A stretch of 5,710 nucleotides of DNA from CAURMH01 sp963525745 (GTDB taxonomy: Bacteria > Pseudomonadota > Gammaproteobacteria > Enterobacterales > Pasteurellaceae): contig CAURMH010000069.1 in the NCBI GenBank assembly GCA_963525745.1, positions 1-5,710 on the forward strand. Reading direction: 5' to 3'. Every line of letters begins with the position of its first letter. The stretch's first letter is position 1. A program made the translations under genes and the position numbers. A model generated the notes under the pieces. That model was not told the DNA's origin and made no database searches. It worked only from the letters and a program-made list of their open reading frames with translations. Shown here piece after piece: positions 1-5,326 of this stretch.

Positions 1-91
1 CGACCGCTCTTAGAGTATGAATTCCCCAGTAAGCATCGGCCGGTACTTCACGTTCACCCAATAAATCTACTTCAGTTCTGTAAGTTGTCAT
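1..91 (-). CDS. aspA: Aspartate ammonia-lyase (aspartase), N-terminal fragment cut by the window edge
   Basis: Aspartase is a cytoplasmic homotetramer that reversibly deaminates L-aspartate to fumarate and ammonia, supplying fumarate for anaerobic respiration. Only the first 30 codons are visible, reading leftward off the window. The peptide begins MTTYRTEVDLLGERE and continues VPADAYWGIHTLRAV. The stretch DLLGxREVPADAYxGIHTLRA is the characteristic start of aspartases; fumarase C has a related YWGAQTQRS there instead, so aspartase is preferred. The ATG at 91 is chosen because AGGAG at 104-100 lies 8 nt upstream. An in-frame ATG at 97 would leave only 2 nt. Enterobacteria also have aspA near groESL, with fxsA between them; here it directly faces groES. 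Catalytic residues lie outside the window. The call is firm despite the short fragment; it was recognised by translating the reverse strand. Confidence 0.9.
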   Translation of the reverse strand, partial: MTTYRTEVDLLGEREVPADAYWGIHTLRAV

Positions 92-126
92 TTTCATCAC
101 TCCTATTAGTTAGTTGACTTAGTTGC

Positions 127-155
127 ATTATAGAAATTCGGATAAAAAATAACTT
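127..155 (-). promoter_or_regulatory. Probable aspA promoter
   Basis: Reading the minus strand, a perfect sigma-70 -10 hexamer TATAAT lies at 132-127. At 17-bp spacing the -35 position (155-150) reads AAGTTA, which is a poor match to TTGACA. A strong -10 with no real -35 is typical of activator-dependent promoters, and a palindrome covers the -35 region (see the separate entry). Transcription would start near 120, giving a leader of about 28 nt before the ATG at 91. Confidence 0.65.
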
Positions 156-167
156 GACCTGGATCAC
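154..167 (-). promoter_or_regulatory. FNR/CRP-like activator site for aspA
   Basis: On the plus strand the site reads TTGAC-CTGG-ATCAC, 8 of 10 matches to the FNR consensus TTGAT-N4-ATCAA. The ATCAC half also matches the CRP half-site TCACA. Short A-rich and T-rich tracts flank it. Its centre (160.5) falls about 40.5 to 41.5 bp upstream of the start inferred from the TATAAT at 132-127, the class II activator position. In E. coli aspA is known to be activated by FNR and CRP, which fits. Which protein binds here is inference. Confidence 0.5.
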
Positions 168-243
168 GTTTTTCAAGTCTGATTTAAGAGTTATTTTCAT
201 TTTTAAGATTAGTTTTTTTAAGGGAAATTTTTATTTATTCCCC

Positions 244-272
244 CTTGAAAGTCTAAATATCCCCCCTATATT
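244..272 (+). promoter_or_regulatory. groESL promoter, overlapping heat-shock (sigma-32) and sigma-70 elements
   Basis: CTTGAAA at 244-250, preceded by a run of C, matches the sigma-32 -35 element. After 13 nt, CCCCTATAT at 263-271 resembles the sigma-32 -10 CCCCATNT. The same bases also read as a sigma-70 promoter: TTGAAA at 245-250, a 16-bp spacer, and TATATT at 267-272. Transcription would start near 279, leaving a leader of about 28 nt before groES. groESL operons are sigma-32 dependent in Gammaproteobacteria. The region upstream (about 175-240) is very AT-rich, with TTTTTAAG at 200-207 and 215-222, and could act as an UP element. No CIRCE operator is present. Confidence 0.75.
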
Positions 273-306
273 AAGTGAGCTTTTATTTTTAAGAAGGAAA
301 TTAACC

Positions 307-597
307 ATGAATATTCGTCCCTTACATGATCGTTTAATCGTAAAACGAGAAGAAGTTGAAACCCGTTCTGCTGGTGGCATTGTGCTCACCGGTTCTGCCG
401 CGACAAAATCAACCCGCGCAAAAGTGTTAGCCGTAGGGAAAGGCCGTATTTTGGAAAATGGTACCGTGTTACCATTGGACGTTAAAGTCGGCGATACGGT
501 GATTTTTAATGACGGGTATGGCGTAAAAACCGAGAAAATCGACGGCGAAGAGGTATTAATCGTTTCTGAAAGCGATATTTTAGCGATCGTAGAATAA
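307..597 (+). CDS. groES: Co-chaperonin GroES (Hsp10)
   Basis: GroES forms a heptameric lid that caps the GroEL ring, closing the folding chamber in the cytoplasm in an ATP-dependent cycle. The product is 96 residues, against 97 in E. coli, whose final alanine is missing here. It begins MNIRPLHDRLIVKR and ends SDILAIVE. The mobile loop that contacts GroEL spans roughly residues 17-32 and contains the SAGGIVLTG motif. The FNDGYGVK and GEEVLI segments of the beta-barrel are intact. The ATG at 307 is chosen because AAGGAAA (294-300) lies just upstream and the protein then aligns with the family start. The reading frame stays open back to 154, but that extension is AT-rich and contains the promoter. 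It is the first gene of the operon, 81 bp before groEL. Confidence 0.98.
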   Translation: MNIRPLHDRLIVKREEVETRSAGGIVLTGSAATKSTRAKVLAVGKGRILENGTVLPLDVKVGDTVIFNDGYGVKTEKIDGEEVLIVSESDILAIVE

Positions 598-619
598 GGT
601 AAAACGGGTATTTTTACCC
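598..619 (+). other. Alternative hairpins just after the groES stop
   Basis: Two mutually exclusive stems are visible. GGTAAAA (598-604) can pair with TTTTACC (612-618) around a 7-nt loop. Alternatively GGGTA (606-610) can pair with TACCC (615-619) around TTTT. There is no following T-run, so this is not a standard intrinsic terminator. It might be an mRNA processing or stability element. Function is unproven. Confidence 0.4.
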
Positions 620-639
620 CGCAATAATTGTATTCAATC

Positions 640-659
640 GGTGGGCGAGAACGTTCACC
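640..659 (+). other. Hairpin directly upstream of the groEL ribosome binding site
   Basis: GGTGGGCG (640-647) pairs with CGTTCACC (652-659) around the 4-nt loop AGAA. The stem is 8 bp, including two adjacent G-U pairs in RNA. It ends 4 nt before the Shine-Dalgarno AGAAGGA (664-670) and leaves that site unpaired. A compact stem here could protect the 5' end of a processed groEL message. That role is inference; the pairing is seen directly. Confidence 0.5.
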
Positions 660-678
660 TTACAGAAGGAAAATAAAA

Positions 679-2322
679 ATGGCAGCAAAAGATGTAAAAT
701 TTGGCAATGAAGCACGCAGCAAAATGCTTAACGGCGTTAACATCCTGGCGGATGCAGTAAAAGTGACACTTGGACCAAAAGGTCGCAATGTGATTTTAGA
801 TAAATCCTTCGGCGCACCGACTATTACCAAAGACGGGGTTTCCGTGGCGCGTGAAATCGAATTGGAAGATAAATTTGAAAATATGGGCGCACAAATGGTA
901 AAAGAAGTGGCGTCCAAAGCGAACGATGCCGCAGGCGACGGCACAACCACCGCGACCGTATTAGCTCAAGCGATTGTCAATGAAGGTTTAAAAGCAGTTG
1001 CGGCCGGCATGAATCCGATGGATTTAAAACGCGGTATTGATAAAGCCGTTGCTTCTGTTGTGGCGGAATTGAAAGTCATTTCCAAACCATGCGAAACATC
1101 AAAGGAAATTGAACAAGTCGGTACGATTTCCGCCAATGCGGACGAAACGGTCGGTAAGCTGATTGCACAGGCGATGGAAAAAGTCGGCAAAGAAGGCGTG
1201 ATTACCGTTGAAGACGGCTCAGGTTTATCCGATGAATTAGATGTGGTAGAGGGTATGCAGTTTGATCGCGGCTATTTATCACCTTATTTCATTAACAAAC
1301 CGGAAGCGGCAACCGTCGAATTAGATAATCCTTATATCCTTTTAGTCGATAAAAAAATCGCCAATATTCGTGAGTTATTGCCGGTATTAGAAGGCGTCGC
1401 GAAAGCCGGTAAACCATTACTGATTATTGCCGAAGATGTTGAAGGCGAAGCGCTTGCGACACTCGTTGTTAATACAATGCGCGGTATCGTGAAAGTTGCT
1501 GCAGTGAAAGCGCCCGGTTTTGGCGATCGTCGTAAAGCAATGTTGCAAGATATTGCCATTTTAACTGCCGGTACCGTGATTTCCGAAGAAATCGGCATGG
1601 AATTGGAAAAAGCGACATTAGAAGATTTAGGCCAAGCCAAACGAGTCGTAATTAACAAAGACAACACAACCATCATTGATGGTGTCGGCGATGAAGCGCA
1701 AATTCAAGGCCGTGTGGCACAAATTCGTCAACAAATTGAAGAATCCACTTCCGATTACGATAAAGAAAAATTGCAAGAACGCGTGGCGAAATTAGCCGGC
1801 GGTGTTGCCGTAATCAAAGTGGGCGCGGCGACCGAAGTGGAAATGAAAGAGAAAAAAGACCGTGTGGATGATGCGTTGCATGCAACCCGTGCTGCAGTCG
1901 AAGAAGGTATTGTTGCCGGCGGCGGCGTCGCGTTAATTCGTGCGGCAAGTAAAGTTTCCGCGGAATTAAAAGGCGACAATGAAGATCAAAATGTCGGCAT
2001 TAAACTGGCTTTACGCGCTATGGAAGCGCCGCTTCGTCAAATTGTAGAAAATGCGGGTGAAGAAGCGTCTGTCGTCGCCAGCGCGGTTAAAAACGGTCAA
2101 GGAAACTTTGGCTATAATGCCGGTAGCGAAAAATATGGTGATATGATTGAAATGGGAATTTTGGATCCGACTAAAGTCACCCGCTCCGCCTTACAATTCG
2201 CTGCGTCTATTGCCGGTTTGATGATTACGACGGAATGTATGGTCACCGAACTGCCGAAAGATGACAAACCGGATCTTGGTGCCGGAATGGGCGGCATGGG
2301 AGGAATGGGCGGCATGATGTAA
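679..2322 (+). CDS. groEL: Chaperonin GroEL (Hsp60)
   Basis: GroEL is the double-ring 14-mer ATPase that encloses non-native proteins under the GroES lid. The product is 547 residues (E. coli 548) and aligns over its length. By family numbering, the equatorial domain is about 1-133 and 409-547, the intermediate domain about 134-190 and 377-408, and the apical domain about 191-376. The ATP site shows GDGTTTAT near 86-93 with Asp87, and Asp52 in TKDGV; the catalytic Asp398 is in DDALHATRAAVEEG. The C-terminus is the usual flexible tail, GM, three GGM repeats and a final M. The ATG at 679 is chosen because AGAAGGA (664-670) is 8 nt upstream and MAAKDVKFG is the family start; the open frame back to a TTG at 628 has no family similarity. 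It is co-transcribed with groES, and a hairpin follows the stop. Confidence 0.99.
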   Translation: MAAKDVKFGNEARSKMLNGVNILADAVKVTLGPKGRNVILDKSFGAPTITKDGVSVAREIELEDKFENMGAQMVKEVASKANDAAGDGTTTATVLAQAIVNEGLKAVAAGMNPMDLKRGIDKAVASVVAELKVISKPCETSKEIEQVGTISANADETVGKLIAQAMEKVGKEGVITVEDGSGLSDELDVVEGMQFDRGYLSPYFINKPEAATVELDNPYILLVDKKIANIRELLPVLEGVAKAGKPLLIIAEDVEGEALATLVVNTMRGIVKVAAVKAPGFGDRRKAMLQDIAILTAGTVISEEIGMELEKATLEDLGQAKRVVINKDNTTIIDGVGDEAQIQGRVAQIRQQIEESTSDYDKEKLQERVAKLAGGVAVIKVGAATEVEMKEKKDRVDDALHATRAAVEEGIVAGGGVALIRAASKVSAELKGDNEDQNVGIKLALRAMEAPLRQIVENAGEEASVVASAVKNGQGNFGYNAGSEKYGDMIEMGILDPTKVTRSALQFAASIAGLMITTECMVTELPKDDKPDLGAGMGGMGGMGGMM

Positions 2323-2328
2323 TCTGCC

Positions 2329-2345
2329 GACGAATCTTCTTCGTC
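2329..2345 (+). other. Small hairpin after the groEL stop
   Basis: GACGAA (2329-2334) pairs with TTCGTC (2340-2345) around the loop TCTTC. It begins 6 nt after the groEL stop and 3 nt before the larger USS-type hairpin, so the two could act as a tandem end-of-transcript structure. There is no long T-run after it. Confidence 0.45.
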
Positions 2346-2348
2346 TTA

Positions 2349-2357
2349 AAGTGCGGT
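2349..2357 (+). repeat. DNA uptake signal sequence (USS) core, exact, in terminator stem
   Basis: Exact AAGTGCGGT, the Haemophilus-type USS core that the competence machinery of Pasteurellaceae recognises on incoming DNA. It forms the left arm of the terminator. The facing copy at 2365-2373 reads GCCGCACTT, one mismatch from the complement ACCGCACTT. Confidence 0.9.
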
Positions 2358-2373
2358 CATTTTGGCCGCACTT
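2349..2373. terminator. Probable bidirectional terminator made of two facing uptake-signal cores
   Basis: The left arm AAGTGCGGTC (2349-2358) pairs with the right arm GGCCGCACTT (2364-2373) around ATTTT, giving a 10-bp stem with one G-T pair. On the plus strand it is followed by CTCGTTTTAG, a modest T-run. It lies in the 65 bp between the convergent stops of groEL and hslR, so it can serve both. Inverted USS pairs acting as terminators are well known in Haemophilus and relatives. Confidence 0.8.
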
Positions 2374-2387
2374 CTCGTTTTAGCGCA

Positions 2388-2777
2388 CTATTCCTGATGT
2401 TTAAATTTCAGTAAATCACGGCGCTCTTTTTTATTCGGACGGCGCTCCGGATGAGGCATTGATAGGGCATTATTTTTCCGTGCCCACGCCATTTCTTCCC
2501 GTTTTTTCACGCTTTCTGTCGTTTCACGATATAACAATTGGGCTTCCGGCGCCCCTCGACGCTGATCGCTTAATTTAAGGACTTCAATTTCTTTTTCTTC
2601 ATAGCCTTGACGCAACTTAATCCTCGCACCGATTTCGATAAGTTTGCCGGTTTTAGCACGCTGACTGTTGTAATGCACTTTGCCGCCTTCAATCATGGCC
2701 TTTGCTATAGAACGGGTTTTGTAAAACCGCGCAGCCCATAACCATTTATCCAAACGAACATCTTCCGAATCCGCCAT
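2388..2777 (-). CDS. hslR: Ribosome-associated heat shock protein Hsp15 (S4 domain)
   Basis: In E. coli Hsp15 binds free 50S subunits that still carry nascent-chain tRNA and helps recycle them, acting in the cytoplasm. The product has 129 residues (E. coli about 133). An S4 RNA-binding domain covers about residues 8-67, starting VRLDKWLWAARFYKTRS and continuing through GGKVHYN and the AKTGKLIEIGARI segment. The C-terminal third is strongly basic (about 88-129, with ERRPNKKERRD), as expected of Hsp15. The ATG at 2777 is chosen because AAGGGG (2790-2785) lies 7 nt upstream. The gene converges on groEL and shares its terminator. In E. coli it is paired with hslO (Hsp33); no hslO is visible here. 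I found no clear sigma-32 promoter upstream, so heat induction is not shown by the sequence. Confidence 0.93.
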   Translation of the reverse strand: MADSEDVRLDKWLWAARFYKTRSIAKAMIEGGKVHYNSQRAKTGKLIEIGARIKLRQGYEEKEIEVLKLSDQRRGAPEAQLLYRETTESVKKREEMAWARKNNALSMPHPERRPNKKERRDLLKFKHQE

Positions 2778-2810
2778 CCTTCTTCCCCTTATACCTCATT
2801 AAATAACGTC

Positions 2811-2816
2811 ATTATA
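2811..2816 (-). promoter_or_regulatory. Probable -10 element of the hslR promoter
   Basis: Minus strand 2816-2811 reads a perfect TATAAT, 33 bp before the hslR start codon. No convincing -35 is seen at 16 to 18 bp spacing (AGGTAG at 17 bp), and no CTTGAA heat-shock element precedes it. The call rests on the -10 and its position only. Confidence 0.5.
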
Positions 2817-2842
2817 CAAGTTTTTCTTTAAGCCTACCTGTT

Positions 2843-2871
2843 TTGGTTTTTCGCCGAAATCTTGTTAAAAT
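2843..2871 (+). promoter_or_regulatory. Probable cysQ promoter
   Basis: TTGGTT at 2843-2848, a 17-bp spacer and TAAAAT at 2866-2871 make a plausible sigma-70 promoter. TG at 2863-2864, one base before the hexamer, makes it an extended -10 (TGnTAAAAT). Transcription would start near 2878, inside the following USS, with a leader of about 26 nt. The hslR promoter faces the other way about 30 bp to the left. Confidence 0.5.
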
Positions 2872-2873
2872 CG

Positions 2874-2882
2874 ACCGCACTT
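2874..2882 (-). repeat. DNA uptake signal sequence core, exact, in the cysQ leader region
   Basis: ACCGCACTT on the plus strand is the exact complement of the USS core AAGTGCGGT. It lies between the -10 element and the cysQ start. The adjacent bases (AAAATCG on the left, TTTTATTT on the right) fit the AT-rich flanks typical of Haemophilus-type USS. Confidence 0.9.
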
Positions 2883-2903
2883 TTATTTCATTTTTCATTT
2901 TTT

Positions 2904-3710
2904 ATGAAAATCGATCAAACGCTGTTAAATCACGTGCTGCAATTGGCCGAGCGGGCGGGAGGGTATCTCAAAGAATTTTACCGCCATCCAACGGATATTT
3001 TCACCAAACCTGACAACACGCCCGTTACCTCCGCCGATCTATTTCTTAGCCGATTTCTAACGGAGGAGTTAACCGCCCTTTCCCCCTCTGTCCCTGTTTT
3101 ATCGGAAGAAAATTGCCACATTCCTTTTACGGCGCGGAAAAATTGGCAGGCCTATTGGCTTGTTGATCCGCTGGACGGCACACAGCAGTTTATTAATCGT
3201 ACCGATCAGTTTGCCATTTTAATCACCTTAATTGTTCACCATCGCCCTGTCCTCTCGGTAATTCATGCCCCAATTTTAAATATCACTTATTATGCAATGC
3301 AAAATGGCGGCGCTTATAAAAAAACCGCGGAGCAAATAAAATTACTTCCACCTCATGTTTTAAATCTCACTAAACCGCTGCGTATTGCCGTGGGCGCCAC
3401 TACATCGCAGGAGAAAGTGCGGTCGATTTTGCCGAAGAATTTTCCCTGTGAATTTATCATAATGGGGTCGAGTAGTTTGAAAAGCGGCCTAGTGGCGGAA
3501 GGCGCAGTAGATTGCTATGTGCGTCTTGGACAAACCGGCGAATGGGATACGGCTGGTGCGGAAATACTGCTAAAGGAAACCGGCGGACAAATTTTTGATA
3601 CGCATTTTACGCCGCTGACTTACAATCAGCGCGAGAGCCTGATTAATCCGCATTTTGTTATGGTCGCGGATAAATCGGCGAATTGGCGCACTATCTTTCA
3701 ATTTAATTGA
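2904..3710 (+). CDS. cysQ: 3'(2'),5'-bisphosphate nucleotidase CysQ, inositol monophosphatase family
   Basis: CysQ hydrolyses 3'-phosphoadenosine 5'-phosphate to AMP and phosphate, clearing an inhibitory by-product of sulfate assimilation; in E. coli it associates with the inner membrane. The product has 268 residues, near E. coli CysQ. The metal-dependent phosphatase motifs are present: TPVTSAD (39-45), LSEE (66-69), DPLDGT (88-93, with Asp88 and Asp91) and GEWDTAGAE (212-220, with Asp215). The usual CysQ motif DGTKEF reads DGTQQF here and GEFTV reads DQFAI, so the substrate call is a little less certain than the family call. The ATG at 2904 is preferred. An upstream in-frame TTG at 2862 would translate the USS and lies on the -10. 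No Shine-Dalgarno is seen; the 23 nt before the ATG contain only T, A and two C. zwf follows 73 bp downstream in the same direction. Confidence 0.88.
   Translation: MKIDQTLLNHVLQLAERAGGYLKEFYRHPTDIFTKPDNTPVTSADLFLSRFLTEELTALSPSVPVLSEENCHIPFTARKNWQAYWLVDPLDGTQQFINRTDQFAILITLIVHHRPVLSVIHAPILNITYYAMQNGGAYKKTAEQIKLLPPHVLNLTKPLRIAVGATTSQEKVRSILPKNFPCEFIIMGSSSLKSGLVAEGAVDCYVRLGQTGEWDTAGAEILLKETGGQIFDTHFTPLTYNQRESLINPHFVMVADKSANWRTIFQFN
3415..3423 (+). repeat. DNA uptake signal sequence core inside cysQ
   Basis: Exact AAGTGCGGT followed by CGATTTT, which fits the extended USS consensus. It encodes part of EKVRS near residues 170-174 of CysQ, a poorly conserved stretch away from the catalytic motifs. 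Confidence 0.9.
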
Positions 3711-3772
3711 TTGGTTCGATAGGGAATTTTCGTTAGAATAGCGCATTATTCTCCTATTACTCGGAACCAATC
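3709..3772. repeat. Spaced inverted repeat bracketing the zwf promoter and leader
   Basis: GATTGGTTC at 3709-3717 is the exact reverse complement of GAACCAATC at 3764-3772. Allowing one bulged base the match extends to GATTGGTTC(C)GA. The left arm begins inside the cysQ stop codon and contains the putative zwf -35. The right arm ends directly before the zwf Shine-Dalgarno AAGGA (3773-3777). The arms are 46 bp apart. It could be a regulator site or an RNA structure in read-through transcripts; neither is shown. Confidence 0.6.
3711..3739 (+). promoter_or_regulatory. Probable zwf promoter
   Basis: TTGGTT at 3711-3716, a 17-bp spacer and TAGAAT at 3734-3739 (5 of 6 to TATAAT) form a plausible sigma-70 promoter. 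Transcription would start near 3746, leaving a leader of about 38 nt. No intrinsic terminator is visible after cysQ, so read-through from cysQ may also contribute. Confidence 0.5.
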
Positions 3773-3783
3773 AAGGAACTATT

Positions 3784-5268
3784 ATGCAAACTGAACACAA
3801 TTGTATTGTTATTTTCGGCGCTTCCGGTGATTTGACACACCGTAAACTTATTCCGGCGCTTTATAATTTGTTCAAAATCGGGCGTTTGAACGAGAACTTT
3901 TCCGTGTTAGGGGTTGCGCGTTCCGATTTAAATGACGAAACCTTTCGCGAAAAAATGCGCGAGACCTTGTTGGAAACGGAAGAAACCACACCGGAAAGCT
4001 TAAATGATTTCTGTCATCATCTCTATTATGAAGCCGTCAATACATCCGATGCGGCGGATTACGGAAAACTGGTACCGCGTCTTGATGAATTACATGCGAA
4101 ATACCAAACGCATGGTAATACGCTTTATTACATGTCCACACCGCCAAGCCTTTACGGTGTGATTCCGGAATGTCTGGCGGCGCACGGTTTAAATACCGAA
4201 GAATACGGCTGGAAGCGTATCATTGTAGAAAAACCGTTCGGCTATGATGAGGAAACCGCCGAAGCGTTGGATATTCAAATTCACCGCTTCTTCGAAGAAC
4301 ATCAGATTTATCGTATCGACCATTATCTCGGTAAAGAAACCGTGCAAAATTTGCTTGTGTTACGCTTCTCTAATGGTTGGTTCGAGCCATTGTGGAACCG
4401 CAATTTCATCGATTACATCGAAATTACCGGCGCGGAATCCATTGGCGTAGAAGAGCGCGGTGGCTATTACGACGGTTCCGGCGCAATGCGTGATATGTTC
4501 CAGAACCACTTGTTGCAAGTGCTTGCCATGGTGGCGATGGAACCACCGGCGATCATTAACGCCAACTCTATGCGTGATGAGGTGGCGAAAGTGTTGCACT
4601 GTTTGCGCCCGCTGACCCAAGATGACGTAGAGCACAATTTGGTATTGGGGCAATATATTGCAGGCGAAGTGGATGGTGTAATGGTGAAAGGCTATTTGCA
4701 AGAAAAAGGCGTGCCACCGTATTCTACGACCGAAACCTATATGGCGCTGCGCTGCGAAATCGAAAACTGGCGTTGGGCGGGTGTGCCGTTTTATGTGCGT
4801 ACCGGTAAACGCTTACCGACGCGCGTCACGGAAATCGTGATTCATTTCAAAACCACACCGCACCCCGTGTTTAGTCAAAATGCACCGGAAAATAAACTGA
4901 TTATTCGCATTCAACCGGACGAAGGCATTTCCATGCGTTTTGGCTTGAAAAAACCGGGCGCAGGCTTTGAAGCGAAAGAAGTATCTATGGATTTCCGTTA
5001 TGCTGATTTGGCGGGATCCTCCGTGATGACGGCTTATGAACGTTTATTGCTTGATGCCATGAAAGGCGACGCGACGTTATTCGCCCGTACCGATGCCGTC
5101 CATGCCGCATGGAAATTCGTCCAACCGATTTTGGATTATAAAGCCCAAGGCGGCAGAGTGTATGACTACGAAGCCGGCAGTTGGGGACCGATAGCCGCAG
5201 ATAAACTGATTGCCAAAGAAGGCAAAGTGTGGCGCAAACCGAGCGGTTTGATGAAGAAAAAAGTTTAA
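3784..5268 (+). CDS. zwf: Glucose-6-phosphate 1-dehydrogenase
   Basis: This enzyme oxidises glucose 6-phosphate to 6-phosphogluconolactone with reduction of NADP, the entry step of the oxidative pentose phosphate pathway in the cytoplasm. The product has 494 residues (E. coli 491). The N-terminal Rossmann domain (about 8-185) carries the nucleotide-binding motif GASGDLTHRKL at 12-22 and EKPFG at 149-153 with Lys150. The active-site signature RIDHYLGKE is at 177-185, with Asp179, His180 and Lys184. The C-terminal domain (about 187-485) holds RDMFQNHLLQ, with His242 corresponding to the catalytic base His240 of the Leuconostoc enzyme, and VRTGKRLP with Lys342. The ATG at 3784 has AAGGA at 3773-3777, 6 nt upstream, and nothing upstream is needed for the fold. 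pgl, the next pathway step, follows after 89 bp that hold an inverted pair of palindromic repeats. Confidence 0.98.
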   Translation: MQTEHNCIVIFGASGDLTHRKLIPALYNLFKIGRLNENFSVLGVARSDLNDETFREKMRETLLETEETTPESLNDFCHHLYYEAVNTSDAADYGKLVPRLDELHAKYQTHGNTLYYMSTPPSLYGVIPECLAAHGLNTEEYGWKRIIVEKPFGYDEETAEALDIQIHRFFEEHQIYRIDHYLGKETVQNLLVLRFSNGWFEPLWNRNFIDYIEITGAESIGVEERGGYYDGSGAMRDMFQNHLLQVLAMVAMEPPAIINANSMRDEVAKVLHCLRPLTQDDVEHNLVLGQYIAGEVDGVMVKGYLQEKGVPPYSTTETYMALRCEIENWRWAGVPFYVRTGKRLPTRVTEIVIHFKTTPHPVFSQNAPENKLIIRIQPDEGISMRFGLKKPGAGFEAKEVSMDFRYADLAGSSVMTAYERLLLDAMKGDATLFARTDAVHAAWKFVQPILDYKAQGGRVYDYEAGSWGPIAADKLIAKEGKVWRKPSGLMKKKV

Positions 5269-5283
5269 TTTAGTCAATCTCAT

Positions 5284-5305
5284 GTAGGGTGGGCTTTAGC
5301 CCACC
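5284..5305 (+). repeat. REP-like palindrome with GTAG head, copy 1
   Basis: The tetranucleotide GTAG (5284-5287) is followed by a perfect 8-bp stem: GGTGGGCT (5288-5295) and AGCCCACC (5298-5305) around TT. A GTAG head before an extragenic GC-rich palindrome is the hallmark of REP elements mobilised by RAYT (TnpA-REP, Y1-type) transposases. It sits 15 bp after the zwf stop. No T-run follows, so it is a poor intrinsic terminator. No RAYT gene is in the window. Confidence 0.7.
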
Positions 5306-5326
5306 GTTCCTCTAACAGAATAAAAG

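Noticed and set aside
154..306. In-frame upstream extension of groES to 147 residues
   Set aside because: It covers the promoter, is AT-rich, and has no resemblance to GroES. The ATG at 307 with AAGGAAA upstream gives the standard protein.
92..306. CIRCE/HrcA operator before groES
   Set aside because: No TTAGCACTC-N9-GAGTGCTAA or close variant is present, and the promoter looks sigma-32 type.
628..678. TTG start extending groEL by 17 residues
   Set aside because: It would translate the spacer hairpin and the Shine-Dalgarno. The ATG at 679 starts the conserved MAAKDVKFG.
1332..1676. 114-residue reading frame on the minus strand within groEL
   Set aside because: It is antisense to a highly conserved gene with strong codon bias and has no recognisable domain. 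The same holds for the other minus-strand frames in groEL.
2862..2903. TTG start extending cysQ by 14 residues
   Set aside because: The added part translates the -10 region, the USS and a T-rich leader, with no similarity to the family.
4360..4701. 113-residue minus-strand reading frame, His-rich, within zwf
   Set aside because: It mirrors zwf codons, has no ribosome binding site or family resemblance, and is best explained as a shadow.
5288..5305. Intrinsic terminator after zwf
   Set aside because: The stem is strong but GTTCCTCT follows rather than a T-run, and pgl lies just beyond. It fits a repeat element better.
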